Assembly: GCA_029262115.1 (NCBI GenBank)
Contig: JAJCZZ010000073.1
Span: 1-64,000, forward strand
From: Gemmatimonadota bacterium
GTDB lineage: Bacteria > Gemmatimonadota > Gemmatimonadetes > Longimicrobiales > Gaopeijiaceae
Direction of reading: 5' to 3'
Length of the DNA stretch: 64,000 nt
The notes beneath the pieces are model-generated. The model was given only the letters and a program-made list of their open reading frames with translations. It searched no databases and was not told where the DNA came from. Below are positions 25,385 through 33,908 of this stretch, piece after piece (positions within the stretch are counted from its first letter, which is position 1; each line of letters starts with the position of its first letter). A program made the position numbers and the translations under genes.

Positions 25385-25959
25385 TTCCCCTCCACCCGCT
25401 TGAAGCCCAGCTCCTTCAGATCCTGACGCAGCGCCCGGGTCAGTCGCTCGCCTTCGCGCGCGCCCAGTTCACCCTCGAAGGTGAGAACACGTCCGCCGTC
25501 TCCTCCCACGGTGGCGGACAACGTTCGCCCGCCAAGTGTCGCCTCATCGATCTGCCGGATGAGGTCGGCCGCGTAGGCGCGCCGTTCATCCTTCGTGGCG
25601 TTGGCCCGAATGCGCCGTGTGCGGTCGCGCGCTTTGACGTCGCGCCACGACACGATCAGCCCCGGCAGCGCCAGGGGCAGACCGATCGCGACCCCCACCA
25701 GGAAAAGCGTTGCCGTACCTGGTAGCGGCAACGGACCGGCACCCGGGGCGATAAATGGGCGGGCAACGAGGTACGCCACGCCCGCGCCCGCAGCCACGAT
25801 GAAGACGGTCGCCATGGCCACCGTCGATCCGGAGGTGGCGAGGAGTCGAGCCTGTCCCCGGCCGGTTCGCGACCAGATCGTGAGACCCAACGACGCGCCG
25901 AGGCCGCCGATCAGGAGCGCCACGACCTGCGGAAGGAAGGAGTTGAGCATGGAGTTCAT
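25351..25959 (-). CDS. Membrane protein of unknown function with soluble C-terminal domain
   Basis: About 202 residues from ATG 25959 (ATG 25950 is close behind; neither has a strong Shine-Dalgarno). Four hydrophobic segments in the first half (FLPQVVALLIGGLGASLGLTIW; STVAMATVFIVAAGAGVAYLV; TATLFLVGVAIGLPLALPGLIV) are followed by a basic stretch and a soluble domain of about 85 residues ending KRVEGNYKGKDWWTRV. Not matched to a known family. Its 3' end overlaps the histidine kinase relic by 34 bases; divergent from the propeller lipoprotein. Confidence 0.68.
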   Translation of the reverse strand: MNSMLNSFLPQVVALLIGGLGASLGLTIWSRTGRGQARLLATSGSTVAMATVFIVAAGAGVAYLVARPFIAPGAGPLPLPGTATLFLVGVAIGLPLALPGLIVSWRDVKARDRTRRIRANATKDERRAYAADLIRQIDEATLGGRTLSATVGGDGGRVLTFEGELGAREGERLTRALRQDLKELGFKRVEGNYKGKDWWTRV

Positions 25960-26059
25960 CGAGGTAAGGTAGGAACGTGCGGGGTCGGGTCCAGGCTGGC
26001 GCCCGGCGCTCTCTCGTGCTACGAATACTTTCGTACACCCCTCAATTCGGCGGGAGCCC

Positions 26060-27289
26060 ATGTTACGACACACGCCAGCAGCCCCTTTGTTCGCAGTAGC
26101 CACCTTCACGCTGGCCGCGTGCACCGGCGAGACGCCCGACGCCGCCACGGTCCTCGTCCGCGACAGCGCGGGCGTCACCATTGTGGAGAACCCGACCCGC
26201 CCGGTCGGCTGGGGTGGGTGGTCGGTGGGTCCGGCACCCTCCCTGACCATCGGCGCCCTCGAGGGCGATCCGGCCTACCAGCTCTTCCGGGTGAACGGCG
26301 CGATCCGACTGGAGGATGGTCGGATTGCCGTCCTCAACGCCGGCACGAGTCAGGTCCGCATCTACGGCCCCGACGGCGTGCATCGGTCGAGTTGGGGAGG
26401 AGAAGGCGAAGGGCCCGGCGAGTTCATGAACGCCGCGGCAATCGCCCGGTGGGCAGGTGACTCGGTGGCCGTCTGGGACCGCCGCAACGGACGGCTGACG
26501 CTGTTCGACCGGGCCGGGAGGCTGGGCCGAAGCTTCGTGTTCTCCAGGCTGGAGGATGGGGGCCGGCCGGTGTTCGGCGCCCTGACGCGGGACGGGTCGG
26601 TTCTCGTGTCGGCGGTGACGTTCGGGGTGGAGGGAAACGGCATGCCGGAGAACGGCGTCCAGCGACGGGAGGTGGCGCTCGGACTGGTGGGGGCGGACGG
26701 CCGCTCCGCCACGCAGATCGGGAGCATCCCGGGTCCGGTGGTGTCGATTATGGCGAGCGCGCAGTCCGTGAACATTTGGCGCTCGAGCTACCAACCCAAC
26801 TTTCTCGTGAGCCCGGTGGGCGAATACGTGGCCGTGTCCGCCACGGAGCTTCCCTTCCTCCGGGTTCTGCAACGAGATGGACGCCTCGCCCGACGGGTAC
26901 ACCTGGGAGAGGACAATCGGGTGCTCGCCGATTCCGAGCGGGAGGCGGAGATCGAGCAGAGAATATCCGCCGTCCCGGAGGAGGCGCAGCCCGGAATGCG
27001 TCGGGTGTTCCAGGAACTCCCGATCCCCGATAGCCTGCCAATTCTGGATCAACTCGTGACGGACGATGGGGGCAACCTGTGGGCGCGCCTCTTTCACCTT
27101 CCGTCGCAGGGCGGTCCGACCTCCTGGCTGGTTCTCGATCCGGACGGGCGGGTGATGGCCAAGGTGGAGGTGCCCGCCGGCTTCGACGTCTACGAGATCG
27201 GCGCCGCCTACCTCCTCGGCAAGTCGACCGACGACCTCGACGTGGAGCGTGTGGAACTCTGGCCGCTACGGCGAGGCGGGGAGGAATAG
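26060..27289 (+). CDS. Six-bladed beta-propeller lipoprotein
   Basis: 409 residues with lipobox LAAC (Cys21). DSAGVTIVENP begins the mature chain, as in many Gemmatimonadota six-bladed propeller proteins. Blade motifs follow: IRLEDGRIAVLNAGTSQVRIYGPDG, WGGEGEGPGEF, VAVWDRRNGRLTLFDRAGRL, VGEYVAVSATELPFLRVLQRDGRL and SWLVLDPDGRVMAKVEVP. No catalytic site; probably a binding or scaffolding protein on the periplasmic face of a membrane. Stands alone on the plus strand. Confidence 0.83.
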   Translation: MLRHTPAAPLFAVATFTLAACTGETPDAATVLVRDSAGVTIVENPTRPVGWGGWSVGPAPSLTIGALEGDPAYQLFRVNGAIRLEDGRIAVLNAGTSQVRIYGPDGVHRSSWGGEGEGPGEFMNAAAIARWAGDSVAVWDRRNGRLTLFDRAGRLGRSFVFSRLEDGGRPVFGALTRDGSVLVSAVTFGVEGNGMPENGVQRREVALGLVGADGRSATQIGSIPGPVVSIMASAQSVNIWRSSYQPNFLVSPVGEYVAVSATELPFLRVLQRDGRLARRVHLGEDNRVLADSEREAEIEQRISAVPEEAQPGMRRVFQELPIPDSLPILDQLVTDDGGNLWARLFHLPSQGGPTSWLVLDPDGRVMAKVEVPAGFDVYEIGAAYLLGKSTDDLDVERVELWPLRRGGEE

Positions 27290-27445
27290 GTAGGAGGGAC
27301 GCGGCGACCAGTTCGGCGCTCGCTCACCGAACCACGGCGCCACAAGCGTGGATGGTCCATCGGCGCTAACGACCCACTCCGACGCTCACTCCACTCTGCG
27401 GTACGGGAGTCCTCGAGCAACCCGGCAACGGCGATCGTTCGACCC

Positions 27446-27477
27446 ATATTGACAAATATTTTTGTCAATATTACGAT
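27446..27477 (+). promoter_or_regulatory. ArsR promoter overlapping a perfect 11-base inverted repeat
   Basis: ATATTGACAAA (27446-27456) and TTTGTCAATAT (27461-27471) are perfect inverted arms around TATT. Inside the left arm, TTGACA (27449-27454) is a consensus -35, and TACGAT (27472-27477), exactly 17 bases on, is a good -10. The transcript should start about 27484, next to the ATG at 27485, giving a leaderless or nearly leaderless mRNA. The palindrome fills the -35/-10 spacer, the usual position of an ArsR-family autorepression site. Confidence 0.75.
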
Positions 27478-27484
27478 CACCCCC

Positions 27485-28162
27485 ATGGACGCCCTTGCTA
27501 CCGTTGTCGCGCCGAAGCACGCAGCGCTACTCATGCATCCGCTCCGGCGGAGAATCATGGAGTCGGCGGCGACGGCGCCGGTGTCCGCAACGGAGATCGC
27601 ACGGGTCCTCGAACTGCCCCGCCAGAAGGTCAACTACCACGTGCGAGTGCTGGCGGACGCGGGGCTCCTGGAGGCGGCGGGCGAGCGACCGCGCCGGGGG
27701 CTCACGGAGAAGTTGTACCGAGCCAGCGCACGCGCCTACGTGGTCTCCGCCGAGGTGCTGGGCACCCTCGCTCCCTCGGTCGAGCGCTTCCGGGACGGGT
27801 TCGGCGCCGCCACGCTCGTGTCGCTGGCAAGTCGCATGCAGACCGAGGTCGGTCAGGCGGCCGAGCAGGCCCGCGAGCGAGGCAAGCGTCTGGCCACGCT
27901 GTCGCTGGACACCGAGGTGACGTTCGAGAACGCGGAGCAGCAGGCGGCCTTCTCCGAAGCCCTGGGCCAGGCGGTAGCCGACGTCGTCGCCCGATTCTCG
28001 TCGCCCGATGACGGGCGGATCGGCCATCGGTACCGGGTTGTGGCCGCTGCGTACCCGCCGCCCCATCCAGTCGAGCCTCCCAAACCGATACCGCCAGGTG
28101 AGAGAGTGCCCGACCGCGGAGCACCATCCACCCGACATCTTTTTGGAACCCCACAGGAGTAG
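27485..28162 (+). CDS. ArsR-type winged-helix regulator
   Basis: 225 residues from ATG 27485. The first 80 form an ArsR-like winged helix: LMHPLRRRIMESAATAPVSATEIARVLELPRQKVNYHVRVLADAGLLEAAGE followed by the wing RGLTEKLYRAS. No metal-binding Cys motif. The C-terminal 140 residues are a helical effector or dimerisation region with a Pro-rich tail. Co-transcribed with the SRPBCC gene 5 bases downstream; the pairing of ArsR with an AHSA1/SRPBCC protein is widespread. Probably autorepresses through 27446-27471. Its last codons contain the SRPBCC gene's ribosome-binding site (AGGAG). Confidence 0.9.
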   Translation: MDALATVVAPKHAALLMHPLRRRIMESAATAPVSATEIARVLELPRQKVNYHVRVLADAGLLEAAGERPRRGLTEKLYRASARAYVVSAEVLGTLAPSVERFRDGFGAATLVSLASRMQTEVGQAAEQARERGKRLATLSLDTEVTFENAEQQAAFSEALGQAVADVVARFSSPDDGRIGHRYRVVAAAYPPPHPVEPPKPIPPGERVPDRGAPSTRHLFGTPQE

Positions 28163-28167
28163 CCACC

Positions 28168-29031
28168 ATGCAAGACGATTCCCCTGACCGACGGACCATC
28201 GACGTCTCCATCACCGCCGACGCGACTCCGATGCAGGCGTGGGAAGCGTGGGCCGATCCCGAAAAATTGGCGGGTTGGTTCGTGGATCGTGCGGAGGGCA
28301 ACGGCAGACGCGCCGACGAGATCATGACGTGGTTCTTCGACCGCTTCGGTTTGGCGCTTCCCTACCGGGTAGTGACCTCGGTGCCGGGGGAGCGGATCAC
28401 GTTCGGCCCGGGCTCCGACGAGCAGCCCCCATTCGTCCTCGACGTCATCCTGACGCGAGACGGCGGGGATACACGCATCCGGATCGTCAACTCCGGCTTC
28501 AGCGCCGACGCGGAGTTCGATGATCAGTTCGATGGGATCGATTCGGGATGGCGCATGGCCCTGGGAGCTCTCAAGGAGTATCTGGAGCGCCACTTCGGCG
28601 AAGACCGGTCCATTTTCATGGCCTTGCGACCAATCGACCGCGACCCTGCGGCAGCCTATCCGTTTTTCATAGATCGAGACCGCCTCCGGCAGTGGCTGGA
28701 AGCGCCCAGCGGAGCGGTCCCCAATGAAACGGCGCCCGACGACGAGGGGGACCTCGGAGCGGTGGGCCAGGAGGTATCCCTCCACTTGGAAGGGGGCGGC
28801 ACGCTCAGCGGACCGATTCTAGCTCGAACCGATGTCGAGGTCGCCCTGGCCTGGCGAGAGATCAACGGGGTCTGCGAGCTGAAAGCGTTCCGTCAGGGAC
28901 CGCAGACCATGCTCTGTGTCCGGGGCTTCGGTTGGGGGATGGGAGCGGAAGAGGCGGCCAAGTGGGAGGCTCGCATGGAAGACGCTCTGGGGCGGCTCGA
29001 CAAAGCGATAACCGGCGCCGTCAGCCCGTGA
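28168..29031 (+). CDS. SRPBCC (AHSA1/START-like) domain protein
   Basis: 287 residues. Residues about 10-145 have the AHSA1-type pattern: IDVSITADATPMQAWEAWADPEKLAGWF, VVTSVPGERITFGPG, DTRIRIVNSGF and DGIDSGWRMALGALKEYLERHF, forming a hydrophobic ligand pocket. The second half (about 150-287) has a weaker relation to the same fold. Ligand unknown. Second gene of the ArsR operon; ATG 28168 follows AGGAG inside the arsR end. Probable role in stress or small-molecule binding under ArsR control. Confidence 0.85.
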   Translation: MQDDSPDRRTIDVSITADATPMQAWEAWADPEKLAGWFVDRAEGNGRRADEIMTWFFDRFGLALPYRVVTSVPGERITFGPGSDEQPPFVLDVILTRDGGDTRIRIVNSGFSADAEFDDQFDGIDSGWRMALGALKEYLERHFGEDRSIFMALRPIDRDPAAAYPFFIDRDRLRQWLEAPSGAVPNETAPDDEGDLGAVGQEVSLHLEGGGTLSGPILARTDVEVALAWREINGVCELKAFRQGPQTMLCVRGFGWGMGAEEAAKWEARMEDALGRLDKAITGAVSP

Positions 29032-29140
29032 GCACGACGGCTGCCGAGATGCGCAGGGAGGGGCTTCGCCACCGGAGGAGGGTACGCCGCTCCAGCACAC
29101 AGCTCGGCGTGTCCTGGCCCTCGCCCTGACGGGTTGCCGC

Positions 29141-29605
29141 GTGGGCCAGCCAGTGACCAGCGAGTCACTCGACAGCGGATACGCGTACGCCTCCGTCGAT
29201 ACCGGACCGTCCCATGACGACGTGCGCCGGGTGGTCACCTCATACTACGCGGCCCTGAGCGCCCGCGACTGGGTCCGCTTCGCCGAACACTTCTGGCCGG
29301 GCGCCGATCTGACGACCGTGTGGATCGCTCCCGGCGGGCAGGAGCCCAGCGTAGTCACGATCTCCGTCCCCGACTTCGTGGCGGCGGCCCCTCGGGGGCC
29401 CGACAGCCGGGCGATCTTCGAAGAGCGCTTCGACTCCACCAGGACAACTGTGTCGGGAGGTCTCGCTCAGGCGTGGGTGTATTATTCCGCCCGCTTCGGT
29501 GAGCCCGAGGACCTGACCGAATGGAACGGCATCGACGCAATAACCCTTCTTCGCCACCGGGGTGAATGGCGCATCGTGGCCATCGCCTACGAGTCCGTCC
29601 TGTAG
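29141..29605 (+). CDS. SnoaL/NTF2-like protein, likely a lipoprotein with disturbed start
   Basis: 154 residues from GTG 29141. HDDVRRVVTSYYAALSARDWVRFAEHFWPGADLTTVW...EWRIVAIAYESVL has the cone-shaped NTF2/SnoaL fold pattern. In the same frame just upstream the DNA reads VLALALTGCRVG, a textbook lipobox, but that stretch has no ATG, GTG or TTG. An ATG with a basic leader (MRREGLRHRRR) sits at 29049 in another frame. Either a frameshift separates the leader from the body or a CTG at 29114 is used. Intact lipoprotein is the most likely ancestral state. Confidence 0.6.
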   Translation: MGQPVTSESLDSGYAYASVDTGPSHDDVRRVVTSYYAALSARDWVRFAEHFWPGADLTTVWIAPGGQEPSVVTISVPDFVAAAPRGPDSRAIFEERFDSTRTTVSGGLAQAWVYYSARFGEPEDLTEWNGIDAITLLRHRGEWRIVAIAYESVL

Positions 29606-29612
29606 CGCCCTA

Positions 29613-30902
29613 CTACCCCACCTCCCCCGCCCGCTCGTCCAACTCGCGCTGAACGCGCATGACGAACTTCCCGTCCACGCCGGTCTCCGCCGCCGCCTGC
29701 GGCCAGAGCGCGAGCGCGTCCCGCACCTGCTCGATGATCCGTTCCGGGCGCTTCACACCGAACGTCTGTGCCACACCGATCAGCTCCGCCCGTCCAATGC
29801 CCGACAGCCGATCCGCCACACGCATCTGATGCGTGGCCGTCCACCCCGTACCCTTGGCGAACGTGACATCGTACGCGGGTGTTAGTGACCATTCGCCCTC
29901 CGGCGTCATCTGGAACGACAGATTCTTCACGTGGTCGTCCTGGTTGACCGCCAGGACGTTGAAGACCATGCGCCGGTACCCTTCTTCGATCGCGGCGGGC
30001 GGGAGTCCGAGTCGGAGGGCGGTGCGCAGATACTCTTCGTAGCTGCTCGCGCCCACGTCGTTGTAGTCGACGTGCAGAATCCCACCCAGCGAGTGTTGGT
30101 GGATGCGCGTCCCGTCGGGTGTGCGGTCGAAACGTCGGATCAGGAGATGCGCGTACGGATCGCAGCCGGGCAGGATCGAGACATCCGCCATTTCGATGCC
30201 CGCCGCAGCCGCCAAATGCGAGTACGCCGCCTCGATACGATTCCACGGCTGCGCGCCACCCAGGCGCCGCTCGGTGACATCGTCGTCGACGCCGTCGAAT
30301 TTCAACAGGCACGGGACGAGGCCGGCGTCGTGCCCGGCCGTCCCGGAGCGCACCTCGTGCGACACCGGATCGTAGAGCACCACAGCTTTGGGGCGCATGC
30401 CACCCGCGGAGGAGCCGACGCGGTAGATCTCGGGCACGGCCACGGCCGGATCGCCCTGGATGACCCGCCGCGCGTCACGAACCAGCGCCGCCACCTCGAG
30501 CGCCTCGCCCTCGGCGGACCGGGTGGGTAACACCTCGGCGGGATGAAACGTCAGGGCGCCCATGCCCCGCTCGCCCACGTACAGGAGCTTCTGGACGGGG
30601 GACAGCGCCCGCCGTTCCTGCCCACGTGCCGTGAAGTACGCCCGGATCACCTTGTTCCCGAAGGCGTCCGGAAGGGAGTCGGCCAGGACGCCCGGGAGCC
30701 CGTGGAACGCCTCGCTGCGATGTAACTCCGGGAAGGCCACCGGGCCGTCCGTGCTCAACGGAAGGTGGATCGGGGAGATCTCCAGCCCCGTGCGCCGGAA
30801 CGCCTCCGTGTATTCGAACACGATCGAACGGTCGTCCTGCTCGGCGACCGCGCCGACGCGTTGGCCCCACGCCCGGACCTCCGCGACCGCCGTGATGGCC
30901 AC
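29613..30902 (-). CDS. hipA: HipA toxin kinase
   Basis: 429 residues, full-length HipA. N-terminal subdomain (about 1-110, with HLPLSTDGPVAFPELHRSEAFHGLPGVLADSLPDAFG), Gly-rich loop GSSAGGMRPKAV (163-174), ATP Lys201 in LLKFDG, catalytic NQDDHVKN (320-327) and metal-binding Asp345 in PAYDVTF. HipA kinases phosphorylate aminoacyl-tRNA synthetases and arrest growth until HipB neutralises them. Starts 3 bases after the hipB stop. Confidence 0.93.
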   Translation of the reverse strand: MAITAVAEVRAWGQRVGAVAEQDDRSIVFEYTEAFRRTGLEISPIHLPLSTDGPVAFPELHRSEAFHGLPGVLADSLPDAFGNKVIRAYFTARGQERRALSPVQKLLYVGERGMGALTFHPAEVLPTRSAEGEALEVAALVRDARRVIQGDPAVAVPEIYRVGSSAGGMRPKAVVLYDPVSHEVRSGTAGHDAGLVPCLLKFDGVDDDVTERRLGGAQPWNRIEAAYSHLAAAAGIEMADVSILPGCDPYAHLLIRRFDRTPDGTRIHQHSLGGILHVDYNDVGASSYEEYLRTALRLGLPPAAIEEGYRRMVFNVLAVNQDDHVKNLSFQMTPEGEWSLTPAYDVTFAKGTGWTATHQMRVADRLSGIGRAELIGVAQTFGVKRPERIIEQVRDALALWPQAAAETGVDGKFVMRVQRELDERAGEVG

Positions 30903-30905
30903 CGG

Positions 30906-31184
30906 TCAATCTCCTTCGCGGTCGATGGCCGCGAGCGGGCTGGGAAGCGGAGGAGGGATGAATCCGTCCAGGGCGTCGAGCCGCCCATATACCCGAAGAA
31001 GACGGACGACCGTCAGCAGCGTCGGATTGTCTCCCTGTTCTGCACGCGTGACCGTGCTGCGGCTGAGGCTCGCGCGCTCCGCCGCCGCGACAACCGTGAC
31101 CTTCCTCGACCGCCGCAGCGTCCGGAGTCGCTGACCGATGGCCTCCATCCACTCGGCATCCGTGCGTGACCCGCCGATCTCCAT
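30906..31184 (-). CDS. hipB: HipB-type XRE antitoxin
   Basis: 92 residues from ATG 31184, with GGAGG 6 bases upstream. Helix-turn-helix: IGQRLRTLRRSRKVTVVAAAERASLSRSTVTRAEQGDNPTLLTVVRLLRVYGRLDAL. The tail (about 75-92) is Pro-rich, as in many HipB proteins. Binds DNA to autoregulate and sequesters HipA. First gene of the hipBA operon; the nested inverted repeat at 31258-31303, 74 bases upstream, is its probable operator. Confidence 0.92.
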   Translation of the reverse strand: MEIGGSRTDAEWMEAIGQRLRTLRRSRKVTVVAAAERASLSRSTVTRAEQGDNPTLLTVVRLLRVYGRLDALDGFIPPPLPSPLAAIDREGD

Positions 31185-31257
31185 CGCTTCACCTCCAGGA
31201 AGAACTACCCTGAAGAAAGGTCGTCAGCAGCACGTCGGAGGTCAATAGCGATGACTG

Positions 31258-31303
31258 ATATATCGGTCGTCTTGCGCAAGAAGGCCATAAATGACCGATA
31301 TAT
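31258..31303. promoter_or_regulatory. Candidate HipB operator: nested inverted repeats
   Basis: ATATATCGGTC (31258-31268) and GACCGATATAT (31293-31303) are perfect 11-base inverted arms separated by 24 bases. Between them lies a second perfect palindrome, CTTGCGCAAG (31271-31280). HipB dimers bind inverted repeats upstream of hipBA; the assignment is from position only. Confidence 0.6.
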
Positions 31304-31355
31304 GACACATGACCTTTGCGCCGCAGTTCCTATTCCCCGCGAGGCCAGTAAGCCA

Positions 31356-33035
31356 CTACTTCCCGCCCGCCCCACCTCCGTCGCCGATTGGACGCGGCGG
31401 CGCGGGCACCACGAACGGCTCGGTGACGATATCCGGTCCGATCCCACGTTTGGATTCGGCCACAATACGCGCGACCTCCTCCATGATGGCGTCGTTCTCC
31501 ATCACGATCCCGTCCTTGATCGTGTGGAGGATGCCACGAGTCCGGTACATCTGCCGCGTTTCCGGATCCATGTTGATGGCCCCAAAGGGATACAGGTAGC
31601 GGAAGTTCTCCGCCGGATTCCCGTCCACGACCAGCAAGTCGGCGATGTAGCCCTCCTGCACCATCCCCAGCTTGGGCTCCATGAGGAACTGCGCGGAGTT
31701 GTACGTCGCGGCGCGTAGCACCTCTAGCGGGTGCATGCCCGACTCGAGCATGAGCTGAAGCTCACGGATGTTGCCGAAGCCGCCCGTGGAGAGCTGGTAG
31801 TTGTCGTCCGTGCCGAAGACGACGTTCCCGCCCCGCTTGTTGAACTGGTAGATCAGGTCGCCCCAGAGGTCGTACATGTAGTGCCAACGATACTCGTCCA
31901 GCGACGACCAGTTGTACTGGAAGGAGGCGTGGTTGTCCGGGTTCGGCAGGTGCCACTCCCACAGCGCCTGGTGCGTGTACTTCGCGTGCCACGGCAAGCC
32001 CTGGGCACGCACGATGTCCCGGTTTGCCTCGTACGTCGCGCGATTCGGCTGCATGGCCACGCCGTAGTAGACCATGGAATCGGGCAGTGCATTCAAAAGG
32101 CGATGGCGGGACTCCTCGTTCTCACCCGCTTCGACCCATACCTGCGCGGCTTCACGGAAGCGCTGGTTCTCGTCCCAGAAGTTGTACTCGATCGGGTAGT
32201 TCTGGACCTGCCGGTTGAGCACGCTTTCCGCGTAGCCGTAGTGGTGCACGATCATGCTCACGCCGAGCCGGGCGGCGTCCAGCGCGTTGACCTGCGACGT
32301 GCTGGACGGCTGGATGTGGACGCCCGTGACGCCACCCGCGGCCTCGATCGCTTTGGCCGCGGCTCCGAACATCTCCGGGTTCCAGGTCTGGCCGTTCAAG
32401 TACACCTGGCGCACACCGTTCGCGATCATGTCCCGCGCGATCCGGGGTGCCATCTCCGGGTCCCACAGCTCTTCTTCCGAATAGTCGGTCTTCGAGCCCC
32501 AACCGTAGATCGGGAACTGGCGCGGGGCCAGGATGTCGTTGTTCTCGATCTCGTCGAGGATATCCTGCACGCGCCCTTCCTCGGCCGGGCCGATCGACGT
32601 CACGCCGGTGGCGAGCTGCAAGTAGAAGATGTAGTCGAGCGGCAGCGACTCTTCCCGGAGATGCAGGTGCAGGTTGATCATGCCCGGCATCACGTAAAGC
32701 CCCTCGCCCTCAATGACGCGTTCGCCTTGCATCCGATTCGGGTCGTTCCGGTCGTGGCGGGCCATCTCAGCAATTGTGTTGCCCGTCACGAGGATGTCGT
32801 ACGGTCCCACCGCCGGTCCGCCATGGCCCGGGATGACCATCACATTGCGCAGCACCAGGCGGTCGTACGGGCCCTCGGCCAGGTCACCGAAGCGCTTGGT
32901 GTCGACGTCGGAGGTTGGCTCGGCCCGTTGGAGCTGGGCGGAGGCGGGGATGGCGACCGTGAGCGCCAGGGCTACGGCGGCGGCCAGCGTTGTCAGGCGT
33001 GCGGAGAGGCGGCGAGCGATGATGGTGGACTGCAT
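31356..33035 (-). CDS. Exported amidohydrolase (imidazolonepropionase-like)
   Basis: 559 residues from ATG 33035 (AGGAG 7 bases upstream); signal peptide ends at AIPASA. Amidohydrolase features: metal-binding His123 and His125 in GMINLHLHLRE, substrate-side VTGVHIQPSST and VSMIVHHYGY, and the Asp in VVFGTDDNYQ. C-terminal strand region KLGMVQEGYIADLLVVDGNPAENF is typical of secreted imidazolonepropionase-related hydrolases abundant in Gemmatimonadota. Substrate unknown, perhaps a dipeptide or cyclic amide. Single-gene unit; the 320-base stretch between it and hipB holds the HipB operator. Confidence 0.92.
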   Translation of the reverse strand: MQSTIIARRLSARLTTLAAAVALALTVAIPASAQLQRAEPTSDVDTKRFGDLAEGPYDRLVLRNVMVIPGHGGPAVGPYDILVTGNTIAEMARHDRNDPNRMQGERVIEGEGLYVMPGMINLHLHLREESLPLDYIFYLQLATGVTSIGPAEEGRVQDILDEIENNDILAPRQFPIYGWGSKTDYSEEELWDPEMAPRIARDMIANGVRQVYLNGQTWNPEMFGAAAKAIEAAGGVTGVHIQPSSTSQVNALDAARLGVSMIVHHYGYAESVLNRQVQNYPIEYNFWDENQRFREAAQVWVEAGENEESRHRLLNALPDSMVYYGVAMQPNRATYEANRDIVRAQGLPWHAKYTHQALWEWHLPNPDNHASFQYNWSSLDEYRWHYMYDLWGDLIYQFNKRGGNVVFGTDDNYQLSTGGFGNIRELQLMLESGMHPLEVLRAATYNSAQFLMEPKLGMVQEGYIADLLVVDGNPAENFRYLYPFGAINMDPETRQMYRTRGILHTIKDGIVMENDAIMEEVARIVAESKRGIGPDIVTEPFVVPAPPRPIGDGGGAGGK

Positions 33036-33163
33036 GGTGTGCTCCTGCGGGTGAGATGGGCAGGAGCAAAGTACGGGGGGCGGGCGGAGGGTGCACGGGG
33101 GCGGCGTGAGGCGGCACGGGGGCGGCCGGCACACCGTGCGGCAGCGGGGCGCTCTGGCCAGGA

Positions 33164-33412
33164 TCAGCCTGCGGGCGACCTATCTGTCGGAGGCCGATCC
33201 ATGCCCTTGGCAGCGTCGATCCGGTCTCGGGCTTCATCGTCGAAGAACGGCCCTTCCGCGCGGTAGATCGCCCTCAGTTCGCCCGCCGTGATGCCCATAT
33301 CCGGCCACCGGGCTCACAGGATCACCTCGCTGAACGACTCGTTCGGTGCCCGGCGGGCCTGCCGCAGTCGCTGGTACGCATCCAGCCGCACGGAAATTGT
33401 CTTCGTAGCCAT
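33164..33412 (-). pseudogene. VapB-type antitoxin interrupted by an in-frame TGA
   Basis: From ATG 33412 the frame reads MATKTISVRLDAYQRLRQ...NESFSEVIL, the start of a VapB-type antitoxin. TGA (33314-33316) follows at codon 33. The same frame continues without another stop to 33164 as ARWPDMGITAGELRAIYRAEGPFF, the usual second half of this family. The TGA stands where these antitoxins normally have Arg or another polar residue, so one substitution (CGA to TGA) is enough. No matching PIN toxin follows; the next gene is the amidohydrolase. Lies 31 bases after the FitB-like toxin stop on the same strand. Decay of an orphan antitoxin is most likely; read-through is less likely. Confidence 0.75.
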
Positions 33413-33443
33413 ACAGGTACCGTCCATGTTCGGAGTTCGACCG

Positions 33444-33908
33444 TCAACCGGTTGGCGGCGGCACCCCCACCACCCTCACCACCGCGCCGTGCCCCGGCGC
33501 ACCCGCCAGTCGAGCGTCGCAGGTCATGAGCGGGCAGGCCAACGCCTCCGCCAGCGCCACATAGGCTGCGTCGTACGCGGACAGGTTGTGGCGGAGTGCC
33601 CACACCCGAGGGAGCACAGCCTGAGCGGGATGGCGCCGGATGGGTAGCCGATCGAGGAGCCGGATCGATCCGGTCGCGCGCGGGTCCGAGACCACCCCAC
33701 CCGTCACGAGCCGGCGGAACGCTTGAGCCACCTCCAGGTCGAGAAGGTCGGGCGCATGGAGCGTGGGTGAGCCGCCAGCAGCCCCGAGCGCGTCGGCGAC
33801 CTCCTGCCCGCGGGCTCCGCCGAGCAACAGCTCCACGGCCGCCGAAGCGTCGATGACCATGGAGGGCGGTCGGGCACGCTCGGACCGGGCATGCTCATCG
33901 TCCGTCAC
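33444..33908 (-). CDS. PIN-domain ribonuclease toxin (FitB/VapC type)
   Basis: 154 residues from GTG 33908, which shares GTGA with the antitoxin stop. PIN acidic residues are all present: Asp20 (VIDASAAVELLL), Glu59 (LLDLEVAQAF), Asp113 (LSAYDAAYVALAEAL) and Asp131 (LMTCDARLA). A shorter form from ATG 33860 (MVIDAS) is possible but loses the coupling. Expected to cleave RNA unless bound by the antitoxin encoded immediately before it. Confidence 0.92.
   Translation of the reverse strand: MTDDEHARSERARPPSMVIDASAAVELLLGGARGQEVADALGAAGGSPTLHAPDLLDLEVAQAFRRLVTGGVVSDPRATGSIRLLDRLPIRRHPAQAVLPRVWALRHNLSAYDAAYVALAEALACPLMTCDARLAGAPGHGAVVRVVGVPPPTG

Noticed and set aside
31731-33266. 511-codon plus-strand frame opposite the amidohydrolase
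   Set aside because: Antisense shadow with repetitive Val/Arg-rich sequence; the minus-strand protein has clear metal ligands and a signal peptide.
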